Below, one piece after another: positions 36,567-46,817 of a DNA stretch of 64,000 bases. A program made the position numbers and the translations under genes. The notes under the pieces were generated by a model. That model was not told where the DNA came from and ran no database searches. It saw only the letters and a program-made list of their open reading frames with translations. Within the stretch, counting starts at the first letter, position 1; each line of letters opens with the position of its first letter. The stretch lies in NCBI GenBank assembly GCA_900102235.1, contig FMVL01000008.1:62001-126000 (forward strand), written 5' to 3'. This stretch comes from Lachnospiraceae bacterium XBB2008 (GTDB taxonomy: Bacteria > Bacillota > Clostridia > Lachnospirales > Lachnospiraceae).

Positions 36567-39500
36567 ATGGATGGAAATGGATTACAGATAAATAAGCAGA
36601 AAAACGAGCTCACACAGGCAAAAGCCGCATATTCGGACAGGCAGAAAGCAGGATGGGAGACTACAGACAACTTTCATAAGACTGCTAAGATCAGTGACGG
36701 TCAGGGAGGCAAATATTCATATCTGGACAATATGGATATGCGCGCACTTCTCGAAGAACTGAACAATGACCCCGACCACAAGTCATATACCTTTACAGCC
36801 ATGCGGGATTCCATCGATAATCTGACAAAACTTGCAGCCTCCGGGGGCAGGATAGAGGCCGGAGACAACAAGGGAATGACTGCGGATTTCTTTGAGACAT
36901 TGTTTGCTGCCAAGCAGTCGGTCAACCAGTATCTTTATAACCATGCGGGATTCAGGTGGACATCCAAAGGAGACCGGCGCGTTCAGATATCATTAAGACT
37001 GAGGAATATCCTGAATTCCCTCGATAAAGAGATAGCGGCCCGGGAAGCCGAACTTGACGGTGAGGCTGCGCGCAAGATGGGATACCTCAAGGATCACCTT
37101 AACGATACTGAAATCGAAGCGCGCGAAAAGGAATACAAGACCGACAAGAGTGCCGGGGATATAAAGAAGATCCTCGAGACCGGTCTGTACGGTGATAACA
37201 GCAAGATTGATGAAAAAACCGCCCGGAAGATGAGCGAACAGTGGGTTATAGGCGGCTACACCGATAAACTGACCGAAATGATAAACGGTCTGGGTGATTC
37301 ACCGGATTCCGAGGCAATGGACGATTTTCTGGCTTATCTGGAGGATCAGAACAACAGGATGCTGGCCGGCCGGATGGCCATACAGATCATGGTCGACAAC
37401 GCTGCATCCGTCACGCAGAATATACCTTCACTTCAGACAGAACTAAAGAGATTCGTCACAGACAGTCTGTCATACGATGACATGCTCAAAAAACCCGATG
37501 AGCTCGCTATACAGATACGGTCATTGATGGATGCTTTTTCAACTGAGAATGCCGATCGCATATCCAAACTGACGAACAGAAGGGATTCTGTCTTAAAGAC
37601 ACTTCATCTGTCTTCGAATGACACCAACCTCTACAATTATCCGTTCATGACCCAGATGCTCACAGAACAGGATGATGCCGAGTTTGATTCCCAACTAAAT
37701 GCCCTCAAAGAGAGGACTGACCAAAATGACAGAGTGATAACCGATATTCTGCTCGAACAGTTCTCGATCGGGACGAGAGCTTCCATATGCAAGAAACTGT
37801 TCAGGAATATGGGAGCCCTGCGTGTATTCGGAACGGAAGATCAGATCCGTGATCAGACATATGATTTCATTAACATGCTCAAATACACTGCCCCGCAGGA
37901 GTATATGGCAGAGAAGATGCTTTCGAACGTCATGAAGGATCTTAAGATCGATTCTCTCCGCAGAGATTCATTCCTCATAGCGCTCACCGATAATAAGCCT
38001 GAAATGTTAAAGGATTATTCCTCCGATGTATGGAAGATCAAGGGAGAACAGTATTCGAAGAGACATGCGGCCAATATAAAGTCATATGCTGAAACAGTTG
38101 ACAAAGAGGGGCTGTATCTGACTGAAGAACAGTGGGATGAGCTCGAGAAGAAGAGTCTGGAATCAGGTGTAAAGAAAGAGACTGAATTCAAGAAAGGTAT
38201 CCTCGACGTCACAAAGGAGAAAAAGAGCGGCAAACAGCTGTCCAGAAGAGAATACCTTTCGAAGCGCAAGTTCAATGATGCAAAGAAGGAGCCCGCTCGT
38301 ATCCTGCGTGCCCGCGAGGAGCGCAAGCTCATTGATTCCTACGGTGATGACTTTAAGGATCGTTTCATTCTGAACATGACAGGTAACGGTGCTGATCCGT
38401 ATGCATCGTATCGCAAACTTGATGCCGCTTATAAGGGCAACATAGATAAATTAAAGGTTGTGCAGGCCGAAGAGCAGACCAGATATGACGAAAGGATCGT
38501 ATATATCAACCGCCTGCTCCACGACAAGGGCTGCACTGTCGAGGAAAGAAAAGCGTTTACTGACAAATGCAAATGGATGATCTCCGGGATATATGAGATC
38601 ACCGAGGATATGACGGATGATGAGCGCTTAAAGTGTGAACGCATGAATCTGGAGCGGTTCGGAGTGCTGACCTGGGAAGAAGCCCTTTCCGGATTCGAAA
38701 ACATGATAAAAACCCAATCACTGGAAGAAATCCGAAAACAGGGCGAAGAAGTAAAGAAAAGATACGATGATGCCTGCAGGATGCTTGAAGCATATGACGA
38801 CGGGAAATATGCCGGGCTGATCGATCTTCTTGTCGGGATCCCCGAAGTATACAGTTCGATGATGAACCTGTCGGCTGATGAGTTTAACTGGTATGCGGCT
38901 AACACTCTCGATGTAAAACTTAAGAACTTCATGGACGGCATGAACGGAGCGAAGGAAGTTCCCGATGCAGTCCGCAAGCAGTATGCCTTTTCCTATCTTC
39001 GCAATATATATGACGGCAAGATCGAGGGTGACTCCACTAACTTTACATTGCAGATAAGCGACTATTACCGCAAGGTTCTGAAGGTTGAACCCGCCGGCGG
39101 AAGAAGTATCGAGAAAAACCTGAAAGATGTTGAGAATTATCTTGATAAGGACTACAAGAAGAGAAAGATCCGTCCGGCCGATGCACAGGTTTATAAAGCC
39201 GGTGTCATGTCTCTTTTCTATGACATGATGAATGATACGGCGAGCTTCGAACTTCTTTTTGATAAGAGCAAGGTCATGAGGCTTGCAAAGGACCGTGTCA
39301 AAGAAGTGGAAGATAATGTCTCCGGAAATGTCAACGCATCGAAAGTAAGTATAGAAAAAACATTTACGGATGTGCTCGGCCCCGTAGATACCGAGCAGGA
39401 AACTGCGCTTGAGAACATAAAGAACGGGAAGATACAGGGAATAAAGAACAGAGTCGATTACCTGGGTGTAGATGTGGCCGGGATCGAGAAGATCAGGCTC

Positions 39501-42500
39501 GGTAAGTCGCTCGTCAGAGTAGGGGAAAAGGGAAGCAGCAGAGTATCACTTAATACGGGCAAAGCAGACTCTATGCGTGTTCGCATCCAGAAACTCTGCG
39601 GAAACCTGGATCTTCCTCCGGTCCTTCGAGATGCGCTTATCGAGGAGGGAGCGAGCGAGGCGGTCAGCGACAGGCTGACCGGGATCATGTGGAGCGATGA
39701 TGAACTGATACAGCACGCCACATCGATGAATAAGATGTATCAGCTTCTTCGTAAGGATCTGGCCGATGATGCGGCTATGTCCGATGAAGAAGCGCAGATG
39801 TACATAGTCAGGTGTTACGGGGATGCATCAAGCCGTAAGCTGTTTGCCGGAAAGACCGGCCCCGATGTGGCACAGATCCGAAAAGATCCGGGATATAAGA
39901 CATTCAGAGCGGACTATGCCAAATTAAAGCAGTTCGAAGCCATAAGTACGACCGATCCTTCACTCGGCAGGGAACATATGGATATGGCCAGAAACCTGCG
40001 TACGATCCTTGTAACAGGCGTAGGGATCGCAAAGGGAAGCAATGCAAAACTGTCCGAAATAATCGATAAGAATATCAGGTACATGGAACGTTCGGCCCGG
40101 ATCGAGCAGATTATCAGGGAGCAGGTGGATAAAGACATCCTCGTCCGCGACCTGCGTACGTCCGACATCGCCAGAGACCGCAGAGTATTTGCATTTCGTC
40201 AGTATTTTCTATCCAAACTGATCGAGGACTGCAAACAAAACGATGAATTTGATCCTCAGCAGTGGAAGAAAGAGATAGAGAATACATTTGCAAATGAGAA
40301 GATACGCGACAATATGGAGTACAGGCATGATTCCATCTCTAACAGGGAATACGCCAAAGCCACGGATGCGCGCATAGAATCCGGCGTTACGGAAAACGAT
40401 ATCGCTGCTGCCATAAGAGCCAACACGTATCTGTTCAAGGGCAGGATAAATAAATACGAAAAGCTGGATCAGGATCAGAAGAAATTCTTCGCACTCGCCC
40501 TGGTTCTCATGGATAAAGGCGCCATAGGAATGGATACCGCAGGTACTTCAGATCTCTTAAATCCCAAGGAGAACAAGGCAAAAGATACGGCCCGGATCGA
40601 AGAAGAACTCGCAAAATACGTAGCCGGTCAGCCTTATAGTATCGAGGTTGACTACAAGGAGGCATTTAACAAACTGATAAATTACGGGGAGACCAAATTC
40701 TTCTATATGGAGGGGTATGCTCTTTCCGTCAGTGCATACGATAAGGCCCTTCAGTTTGCAAGGGCGATCACGGCCAAGAAGCAGGCTTTCGGCGAGAAGG
40801 ATACCGTGCGCATGACAGACGGTGTCTCATCGATCAATGCGGCATATACCAAGTACGGCAAAAACAAACCGCAGCAGGAACTTGAAAAACTCAGGGATGA
40901 GTACATTACTGCGGATAAACTTAAGGATATGTTAAAAGAATATGCCGATGCGGATGCTGCCGAGTATAACGGTGTCGTGAAAAAGACCGCGAAGTCTTTC
41001 GTCTCATACAACACCCGTGCACTGAAGGTCCTGGATGAGACACTGACACAGAAACGCCGCATGCAGAAGATCTCGAAGCGTTTCAGCAATATGAACGATC
41101 ACGATCTTAGGATGTTCATACGCATTATGCAGGAACGTACCCTTATAGACCGTACCACGATCACTTCCGTTCCAAACGGTCCGGAATACGCGGATCAGGA
41201 AAAGAGAAATGCTCTCATGGAAGCACTGTGCGCGGACACCGTCACCAGGACAGAGGTGCTGAGCGGTTTTGATGACAATGAATCCTGTCATAAAGCGATC
41301 ATATCGGCTTTGAGTTTCCAGCTTCGTGATGACTTAAACTTCAAGGGCAAGGAACTGACAAAAGGTCATTTTGCAGGAAATTCACTCAAGAGAAAAACCG
41401 CTGTCGACTGGGATCTGATAGAGAGAGCATTCGATTTCATCGATGAAGTCAAGGAGAGAAGAGCATCCGTATATGCGCTTCAGCATGCATCCGATTATAT
41501 CGAGCAGAGCGGCAATAAAAAGGCTATCGAGGAGAATCGTAAGCTTGAGAATCAGTTTAAGGATAAAGATAAATTCACACAGAAGAAGTTTGAAAAATAC
41601 ATAAAGATCCAGGCAGAGAAAGATGCGGGGGAGGAATCCGATGCGGGAAAGATCCTGGCAGGATATCATTCGCTCACCGATAAGGAAAAGAGCCTGTTCT
41701 TCAAAGTCCTCGCAAGAAGAGACCTGCTCGATATATCCAAAAAGGATTATAAAAAGAGTTTCTTCGGGATCAAGGATAGGAATTATGTAAACCAGGCCGA
41801 CAGAGACAAACTTATCGATCAGTATATCGAATCGTCACTTGAGGACAATATCGGAATAGTCTCACAGCCCGGGGACTTCTATGACGCGCTCAAGTCCCTC
41901 TTCTCCACGCAGATCAGCGACAGGGAGAAGTTTAATTCCGATAAAGACTTAAAGAAGATGAAAGCGGCCGAGAGAAGGCTCTTTATGGGCAGGACCACCG
42001 CGATCGACTGGAAACTGTTCAGAAGAGCATTGAATTTCGTCAACCGCGCAACCGAGGAACTTGAATACCGTGAAGGAAATGCACAGCTTTACCGGGGAGC
42101 GGGAATGCTCTCAGAGACCGGTAAACTTTCCATGAATTACTCATTCCTTCGAAAGAACTTCCACAGTACCGGAAATCAATGGGGCAGGTACCTGGGCAGA
42201 TTTGCGGTCCGTACCGCGAGGGAAGAACTGAAGACCGATGACATACTTAATGTCATAGTCACAGGTATCAACATCGGAAAGAATGTCGGAGGAAAGATCC
42301 TCGGATTAAGTACCGAAGCATCAGCGAGAAAGGGCTTAAACTGGCTGGCAAACACTGCTTCGGATCTGAATAAAAACATCAAGGCCGTCGGGAAGAGCTC
42401 ATCCGAGTTCAATATCAGCAAACTTGCGATCAAGGACAAGGAAAAGACCAAGGAAGAAAAGAAGCGAGACGAGGAAAATGAAAAGGAACGCCGCGAAAAT

Positions 42501-43919
42501 CTGCTGTTTTATGACCGCATGAAAGAAGGCATAGATACAGTAATCGCGCAGAGCACTTCCGCAACAAATGCCGCAAAGGACGTAGCGAAGTTCATACGCG
42601 ATAACTATGCTACCAGATTTGAGGCCGGCAAGACTCAGAAGGTATATAAAGACAAGGCCGAAGCCGATGAGAATAATACCGTGGTCAAGATGACCAAAGG
42701 CACCGGAAAAGATAATTCCTACGGGGATATTCGTGACTCGGCTAAGAAGGGGTGGGATACCAAGCGCAAAGTGGTCAATATCGCTAAGGATGTATCAATG
42801 GTCATCGGTTATATTCCCGGATTGGATAACCTTCAGGAACTGGCCAAGTATGCCTGCAAAGAGGCAGCGCTTAAGTTCCTGAACGAGAAGATCATTGGGG
42901 TCGGAACTGACTTCTCGGGGATCGATCCGACACTTACCGATGAGGAAAAGCGCAAAAAAAGAGTCGAACTTCTTAACCGGAGTACACAGGAGTACGCACA
43001 GAATACATTCAAAAGTATCGTAGAGGATGTGGTCGGAAAAGAAAATGTCGAGTCCGTGCTTGATCTCGAGCAGGGTTTCTATGACCTGAAGGAAACGATA
43101 AATTCACACCTAAAGGCTGTTGTAAGCGGGATCAATTATACCAAGAAATGCGTGAATCATGTGAAGAACGTGGCAAAAGCAGCCATGAATATCAGCACAC
43201 TCTCCGATGTTTCGAAGATAGCCAAGGATAAACGTGACGAAGATGAACAGAAACTTGCCAAAGCCGAGATTCAAAGACTCAGTCCCGAACAGGCTGAGAA
43301 GGTGGAAAAGATCGTAAAGAAACACAGAGGCATGAGCGGTCTGTCCGAGGATATCTCGACAGCGGTATTAAGTTTCGGCATAGCCGAGGATGTTATCAAT
43401 CTTGCATTTGAGACCGCTGAATTCGCCGGAGGAAAGCTCAATGTCGGCGGTGAAATGATCTCCAAAGCCGTCAAGGCAGGTATAGAATTTGCCATGTATG
43501 CAGTACGTATAGCTACCGACAGGAATGCGCTGCATAATTACTTCCTGGAGACGGAAGCCGGGGCAGCCGTAGTCGATAAGGTAAGAAGCGGTTTCGTTAA
43601 GACCGGCAATGATGATATGGTCAAAAGGATAGACAAAAGACGCGAGACTCATGGGAAGAAACTTCCGGATATTGATACTTCCCTGATCGATATCATCTCC
43701 GATGCGCGGGGATATGAGCACACGAGTGAACTCGTTGAGAATACGGGCATGAGCATGGCACAGTCACTTGTGTTCTCGGCCAGCAAGTATAATCCGATGG
43801 CTGAGACCAGACTTATAGCCATCACCGTCATGAGCATCATGGGACTGACGGATCGGATCGGTGATACATCACCTGAAACCGTTGAGAAACTTTTCCTGGC
43901 ATTTAAGATGAAGAGATGA
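36567..43919 (+). CDS. Large hypothetical protein, 2450 aa, with internal repeats and hydrophobic C-terminus
   Basis: A near-perfect ribosome site (AGGAGGTGATC) precedes the ATG. The protein is helical and highly charged without signal peptide. Three related segments of about 190 residues start near residues 1294, 1508 and 1700. The last two share TAVDWDLIERAFDFIDE / TAIDWKLFRRALNFVNR and the FFKVLARRDLLD-type opening. Residues about 2060-2350 contain glycine-rich amphipathic or hydrophobic helices (MVIGYIPGLDNLQELAKYA, GIAEDVINLAFETAEFAGG, AGIEFAMYAVRIA). The final 80 residues resemble the end of the 1162-residue protein. No catalytic motif is recognised. A membrane-interacting or translocator-like role is speculative. 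It is the last gene of unit A. Confidence 0.85.
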   Translation: MDGNGLQINKQKNELTQAKAAYSDRQKAGWETTDNFHKTAKISDGQGGKYSYLDNMDMRALLEELNNDPDHKSYTFTAMRDSIDNLTKLAASGGRIEAGDNKGMTADFFETLFAAKQSVNQYLYNHAGFRWTSKGDRRVQISLRLRNILNSLDKEIAAREAELDGEAARKMGYLKDHLNDTEIEAREKEYKTDKSAGDIKKILETGLYGDNSKIDEKTARKMSEQWVIGGYTDKLTEMINGLGDSPDSEAMDDFLAYLEDQNNRMLAGRMAIQIMVDNAASVTQNIPSLQTELKRFVTDSLSYDDMLKKPDELAIQIRSLMDAFSTENADRISKLTNRRDSVLKTLHLSSNDTNLYNYPFMTQMLTEQDDAEFDSQLNALKERTDQNDRVITDILLEQFSIGTRASICKKLFRNMGALRVFGTEDQIRDQTYDFINMLKYTAPQEYMAEKMLSNVMKDLKIDSLRRDSFLIALTDNKPEMLKDYSSDVWKIKGEQYSKRHAANIKSYAETVDKEGLYLTEEQWDELEKKSLESGVKKETEFKKGILDVTKEKKSGKQLSRREYLSKRKFNDAKKEPARILRAREERKLIDSYGDDFKDRFILNMTGNGADPYASYRKLDAAYKGNIDKLKVVQAEEQTRYDERIVYINRLLHDKGCTVEERKAFTDKCKWMISGIYEITEDMTDDERLKCERMNLERFGVLTWEEALSGFENMIKTQSLEEIRKQGEEVKKRYDDACRMLEAYDDGKYAGLIDLLVGIPEVYSSMMNLSADEFNWYAANTLDVKLKNFMDGMNGAKEVPDAVRKQYAFSYLRNIYDGKIEGDSTNFTLQISDYYRKVLKVEPAGGRSIEKNLKDVENYLDKDYKKRKIRPADAQVYKAGVMSLFYDMMNDTASFELLFDKSKVMRLAKDRVKEVEDNVSGNVNASKVSIEKTFTDVLGPVDTEQETALENIKNGKIQGIKNRVDYLGVDVAGIEKIRLGKSLVRVGEKGSSRVSLNTGKADSMRVRIQKLCGNLDLPPVLRDALIEEGASEAVSDRLTGIMWSDDELIQHATSMNKMYQLLRKDLADDAAMSDEEAQMYIVRCYGDASSRKLFAGKTGPDVAQIRKDPGYKTFRADYAKLKQFEAISTTDPSLGREHMDMARNLRTILVTGVGIAKGSNAKLSEIIDKNIRYMERSARIEQIIREQVDKDILVRDLRTSDIARDRRVFAFRQYFLSKLIEDCKQNDEFDPQQWKKEIENTFANEKIRDNMEYRHDSISNREYAKATDARIESGVTENDIAAAIRANTYLFKGRINKYEKLDQDQKKFFALALVLMDKGAIGMDTAGTSDLLNPKENKAKDTARIEEELAKYVAGQPYSIEVDYKEAFNKLINYGETKFFYMEGYALSVSAYDKALQFARAITAKKQAFGEKDTVRMTDGVSSINAAYTKYGKNKPQQELEKLRDEYITADKLKDMLKEYADADAAEYNGVVKKTAKSFVSYNTRALKVLDETLTQKRRMQKISKRFSNMNDHDLRMFIRIMQERTLIDRTTITSVPNGPEYADQEKRNALMEALCADTVTRTEVLSGFDDNESCHKAIISALSFQLRDDLNFKGKELTKGHFAGNSLKRKTAVDWDLIERAFDFIDEVKERRASVYALQHASDYIEQSGNKKAIEENRKLENQFKDKDKFTQKKFEKYIKIQAEKDAGEESDAGKILAGYHSLTDKEKSLFFKVLARRDLLDISKKDYKKSFFGIKDRNYVNQADRDKLIDQYIESSLEDNIGIVSQPGDFYDALKSLFSTQISDREKFNSDKDLKKMKAAERRLFMGRTTAIDWKLFRRALNFVNRATEELEYREGNAQLYRGAGMLSETGKLSMNYSFLRKNFHSTGNQWGRYLGRFAVRTAREELKTDDILNVIVTGINIGKNVGGKILGLSTEASARKGLNWLANTASDLNKNIKAVGKSSSEFNISKLAIKDKEKTKEEKKRDEENEKERRENLLFYDRMKEGIDTVIAQSTSATNAAKDVAKFIRDNYATRFEAGKTQKVYKDKAEADENNTVVKMTKGTGKDNSYGDIRDSAKKGWDTKRKVVNIAKDVSMVIGYIPGLDNLQELAKYACKEAALKFLNEKIIGVGTDFSGIDPTLTDEEKRKKRVELLNRSTQEYAQNTFKSIVEDVVGKENVESVLDLEQGFYDLKETINSHLKAVVSGINYTKKCVNHVKNVAKAAMNISTLSDVSKIAKDKRDEDEQKLAKAEIQRLSPEQAEKVEKIVKKHRGMSGLSEDISTAVLSFGIAEDVINLAFETAEFAGGKLNVGGEMISKAVKAGIEFAMYAVRIATDRNALHNYFLETEAGAAVVDKVRSGFVKTGNDDMVKRIDKRRETHGKKLPDIDTSLIDIISDARGYEHTSELVENTGMSMAQSLVFSASKYNPMAETRLIAITVMSIMGLTDRIGDTSPETVEKLFLAFKMKR

Positions 43920-43938
43920 TCATTCATACATGAATGAT
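43919..43938. repeat. Perfect palindrome after unit A
   Basis: ATCATTCAT (43919-43927) and ATGAATGAT (43930-43938) form a 9-bp inverted repeat with a 2-base centre, directly at the stop codon of the 2450-residue gene and 20 bases before the SARP-type repeat of unit B. No T tract follows, so it is not a classical terminator. It could be an operator or an RNA-stabilising stem. Confidence 0.55.
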
Positions 43939-43958
43939 ATGATGTCGCTCACTATCAT

Positions 43959-43993
43959 TGTTGGACATCTGTTGGACAAGTTGTGATTATATA
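43959..43993 (+). promoter_or_regulatory. Promoter of unit B with SARP-type direct repeat
   Basis: TGTTGGACA occurs at 43959-43967 and again at 43970-43978, an 11-bp period identical to the elements at 2181 and 55848. TTATAT (43987) or TATATA (43988) follows after 8-9 bases as the -10 candidate. Transcription would start near 43999 and run into the hairpin at 43995-44024. Unit B encodes the receiver-SARP regulator, so this site implies autoregulation if that protein is the binder. Confidence 0.65.
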
Positions 43994-43994
43994 T

Positions 43995-44024
43995 AAACCG
44001 AAGGTTTTATAAGACCTTCGGTTT
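43995..44024 (+). terminator. Hairpin between units A and B
   Basis: AAACCGAAGG (43995-44004) and CCTTCGGTTT (44015-44024) form a perfect 10-bp stem with a 10-base loop; the right arm ends in TTT, followed by ATTACG. It may terminate read-through from unit A. It also coincides with the expected 5' end of the unit B message and could act as a 5' stabilising stem or attenuator. The T tract is weak, so the terminator call is tentative. Confidence 0.55.
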
Positions 44025-44055
44025 ATTACGTTTATCAGGAAAGGAGCATGAGAAA

Positions 44056-45942
44056 ATGCCGGGAAAAACACTTCAGACCGAGATAAATAAAAAACGGTCC
44101 GTAATGAAGACCGATAACATTGCCGAGAAGCTGACCGAGAGTGAAGATCTGTCCAAGGTCATCGATTATATGTCGGATAAGGATGAGTACAGCAAGGACT
44201 TTACCGCCAAAGGTTTTACTAAGGATGAGGTCATGCAGGCCGCCAAGTTTGCCCTTAAGGCCGACCCGTACGATATATCCGTCCGTCATCTGGATGTGGA
44301 AGATTCCCCCGTGTACTACAAGATGGGCAAGAACAATAAGCTTAAGTCCAGAGGCAGACTTACGAGGAAGGATCTCGATGATGCGGGTAAGCATCTCATT
44401 AAACGTGCAAAAGAAGTTAAAGTCGTTCTGGAACGGCAGAAACTTGAGAGAGAAGAACGGGAGATCAACAATCTGCTCGAAGACTCCGCTACGATGGATA
44501 TCGGTGCGGATATCAACGAAGCGGAAGCATCCGAACAGTCGGAAGCCAGAAATATGGAAGGCTATGAGACCAGCAAGGTTCTCGACAATTTAGCGGATTA
44601 TTCACATTATTTCGAGAACATGGACAAGTTTTTTGACGGAACCATACTTGGTGTGGATAAGACACAGAAGCTCAAAAAGGATCAGGGCAGAAACAGCTTT
44701 CTGAACATCGTCAACACGACTTTGGATAAGTCGCTTCCTTCGCTCGGTGAGTTCAAGAAGATAATGGATGATCGTATCAAACAACTGATGGGCGGAGAGT
44801 TAGTCAAGATCCGCTCCGAATACGGAGTGTCCAACGAGACGATCATCGCCAGGTTAAGGGAATCCAAGGAGAACTTTGTGGCTCAGGCCAATGAAAAGAT
44901 TCAGCAATACAAGACTATGTACGATATGGTCCGTGACGGAGAAATGGCTCCGGAAGTGCTGAAACTCTACCTTAATTCCGCCGTGATGAATACAGACACG
45001 ACCAGTGCGAACAGACTCTACGGAAAACTGATGGAACCGGTCCACATGGTCGAACCCACTGATCAGGAGGATCAGGAATACAGGGAGCTGCTGGCAGAAA
45101 ATGCGATCGAAACGCACATCGATAAACGTCAGGGCACAGTAGGTTATCAGGTAAATGATGGCATGCTCAGACCGTACAACTGGGCGAAATCTGCCCAGAA
45201 TATCGGCTGGATAGGTAAAGATGTCAAGCTGAATAATGAAAAGGACGCCATGCGCGAAGGTATTAAGGTTAAGGAGCGCAATCCCTTTATTCACTTCACA
45301 AAGAGTTCCATGAAAGAAACCAACAAGCGTATATATATAACCTGCAAACCTCAAAAGGAAAAACAGATGGTAGACGCCTGGTGGAAAACCCTTAAAGCCA
45401 ATCCGAAATTCGGACATATCCATTTCAAATTGAGCGGAGGAGTCCCCTATGAGCGCCAGGAAAAGATAGTCGTCTATCTGCCTCCCACAATGAAGGTTCA
45501 GGATTTCCAGCCGTTTCTGGATTCGTTCAGTGAGGCTTGTCGGAAAGATGATGTTCTGGCTGAAGAAAAAGACAGTCTCATTACCGGCAGGAAACTTTCT
45601 CCCGGTATAGCTTTCGGTGTAGAGCCGGATATAAAACTGCTCAAGGAGAAGATCGATGACGGATGGTATAACAAGCAGGAGTATGAGACTATGTTCCGGC
45701 TTACCAATCCGCATAAGAATCAGGTGGATAATGATTACAAGTGTTCATATAACATGTATGTGAACAAGGCTCTGATCCTTTCATGCATGATCGCCAAAAA
45801 GAAACTGAATATCGGCAACGATGAAAAAGTCAGTGAAAAAAAGGCACAGCTGGTTCCGCTCATGAAGAAGTATTTTGCTGATTTCATGAGACTGGCCGGG
45901 GCAGATCCCAAAACACTGGACAATATGGGCGAAGTGGCGTAA
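44056..45942 (+). CDS. Hypothetical protein, 628 aa; possible remote HopA1-like C-terminal half
   Basis: The first 300 residues are helical and charged. From about residue 400 there is a mixed alpha/beta domain with KRIYITCKPQKEKQMVDAWW, a strand-rich part with KIVVYLPP, and ITGRKLSPGIAFGVEPD. This order (strand with R-x-Y-x-x-x-K/P, helix, then a P-G-x-x-x-x-x-E/D-P turn) reminds me of the HopA1-type effector family, whose members occur in type III effectors and lanthipeptide loci. The resemblance is weak and needs a profile search. No signal peptide is seen. The start is chosen for AAGGAG at 44040-44045. It is the first gene of unit B and is followed by a GNAT-like gene whose ribosome site overlaps its stop. 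Confidence 0.8.
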   Translation: MPGKTLQTEINKKRSVMKTDNIAEKLTESEDLSKVIDYMSDKDEYSKDFTAKGFTKDEVMQAAKFALKADPYDISVRHLDVEDSPVYYKMGKNNKLKSRGRLTRKDLDDAGKHLIKRAKEVKVVLERQKLEREEREINNLLEDSATMDIGADINEAEASEQSEARNMEGYETSKVLDNLADYSHYFENMDKFFDGTILGVDKTQKLKKDQGRNSFLNIVNTTLDKSLPSLGEFKKIMDDRIKQLMGGELVKIRSEYGVSNETIIARLRESKENFVAQANEKIQQYKTMYDMVRDGEMAPEVLKLYLNSAVMNTDTTSANRLYGKLMEPVHMVEPTDQEDQEYRELLAENAIETHIDKRQGTVGYQVNDGMLRPYNWAKSAQNIGWIGKDVKLNNEKDAMREGIKVKERNPFIHFTKSSMKETNKRIYITCKPQKEKQMVDAWWKTLKANPKFGHIHFKLSGGVPYERQEKIVVYLPPTMKVQDFQPFLDSFSEACRKDDVLAEEKDSLITGRKLSPGIAFGVEPDIKLLKEKIDDGWYNKQEYETMFRLTNPHKNQVDNDYKCSYNMYVNKALILSCMIAKKKLNIGNDEKVSEKKAQLVPLMKKYFADFMRLAGADPKTLDNMGEVA

Positions 45943-45954
45943 GGAGGTGCAGAT

Positions 45955-46797
45955 ATGGATATACAATATACTTTGATCGGTTCTGATGAGATAGCTGCGA
46001 TCAGAGATTTCATCAGCGATGAGGATTTTGAGGGCTTTGTGAATAACGGATCCAGGTATGCTTTATGCGCTATCGATAACGACAGACTCTGCGGAGTCGG
46101 CATATTTGATGCAAAGCAGACAGCCGAGATCCTTGATGTGATCGTGACAGATGAATTAAGAGGACATATTGAGCAGGATATTGTTAGAAACATAGGTGAG
46201 ATATGTGATAAACTAAATTGTGACGCCGTAACCATGGATGTTTACGATGAAGACGGGGTGCTCCTGTTTGATGACCTGCTCAGAGCTGAGGGCTATGTGC
46301 ATGTCCAAACGGTGACCATATACCGGTTTTATCTGGAAGAGCTGGACGACAATCCGTTCCTTTCAAAGGCGAGACCCGATGAACATATCATTCCTCTGGC
46401 TAAAGCATCGGAGCAGATGAAAAAGGCTCTGTCCAACGAACTGAAAAAGAGCGGGGCATATGATAAATTCCTGAGTGCGGATCATGATCCGGGACTGAGC
46501 GTTGTATGTGTTGAGAACAGCGCGATAACAGGTTGTGTACTCGTAGATAACCTGAAGGATGAATATGGTTTTGAACTTTCTTATCTGTATTCCGCCAAAG
46601 GTGGCAGCCCCAGAGTTATGGTCGATATGATTGCTGCGGCTCTTGATAATGTGAACTTCAGATATACATTGCCTGATGCCGTAGGATATATCACGGCCAT
46701 GAATGAAACATCGGATAATCTGGTGAAAAAAGTCATACCGGGTGCGCGTATCGTGGATCATATCAACAGATATATTAAATTGATCACTGAAGTATAA
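45955..46797 (+). CDS. GNAT-like protein, degenerate
   Basis: The 280-residue soluble protein has the double-GNAT layout of the others. The motif A position reads ILDVIVTDELRGHIEQDIV (about residues 59-77): the strand and helix are in place, but the glycine loop R/Q-x-x-G-x-G/A is altered. The second half begins about residue 135. The strong AAGGAGGTG site begins in the stop codon of the 628-residue gene, so the two are translationally linked, again in the order large protein plus GNAT-like protein. Catalysis is uncertain. Confidence 0.78.
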   Translation: MDIQYTLIGSDEIAAIRDFISDEDFEGFVNNGSRYALCAIDNDRLCGVGIFDAKQTAEILDVIVTDELRGHIEQDIVRNIGEICDKLNCDAVTMDVYDEDGVLLFDDLLRAEGYVHVQTVTIYRFYLEELDDNPFLSKARPDEHIIPLAKASEQMKKALSNELKKSGAYDKFLSADHDPGLSVVCVENSAITGCVLVDNLKDEYGFELSYLYSAKGGSPRVMVDMIAAALDNVNFRYTLPDAVGYITAMNETSDNLVKKVIPGARIVDHINRYIKLITEV

Positions 46798-46817
46798 AGC
46801 TAAAAAGGGAGAATATT

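Noticed and set aside
36567-43919. Large proteins as phage tape-measure or tail proteins
   Set aside because: No capsid, portal, terminase, sheath, tube or baseplate gene lies in the window, and the hydrophobic part is confined to the C-terminus rather than the middle; the idea remains untested rather than supported.
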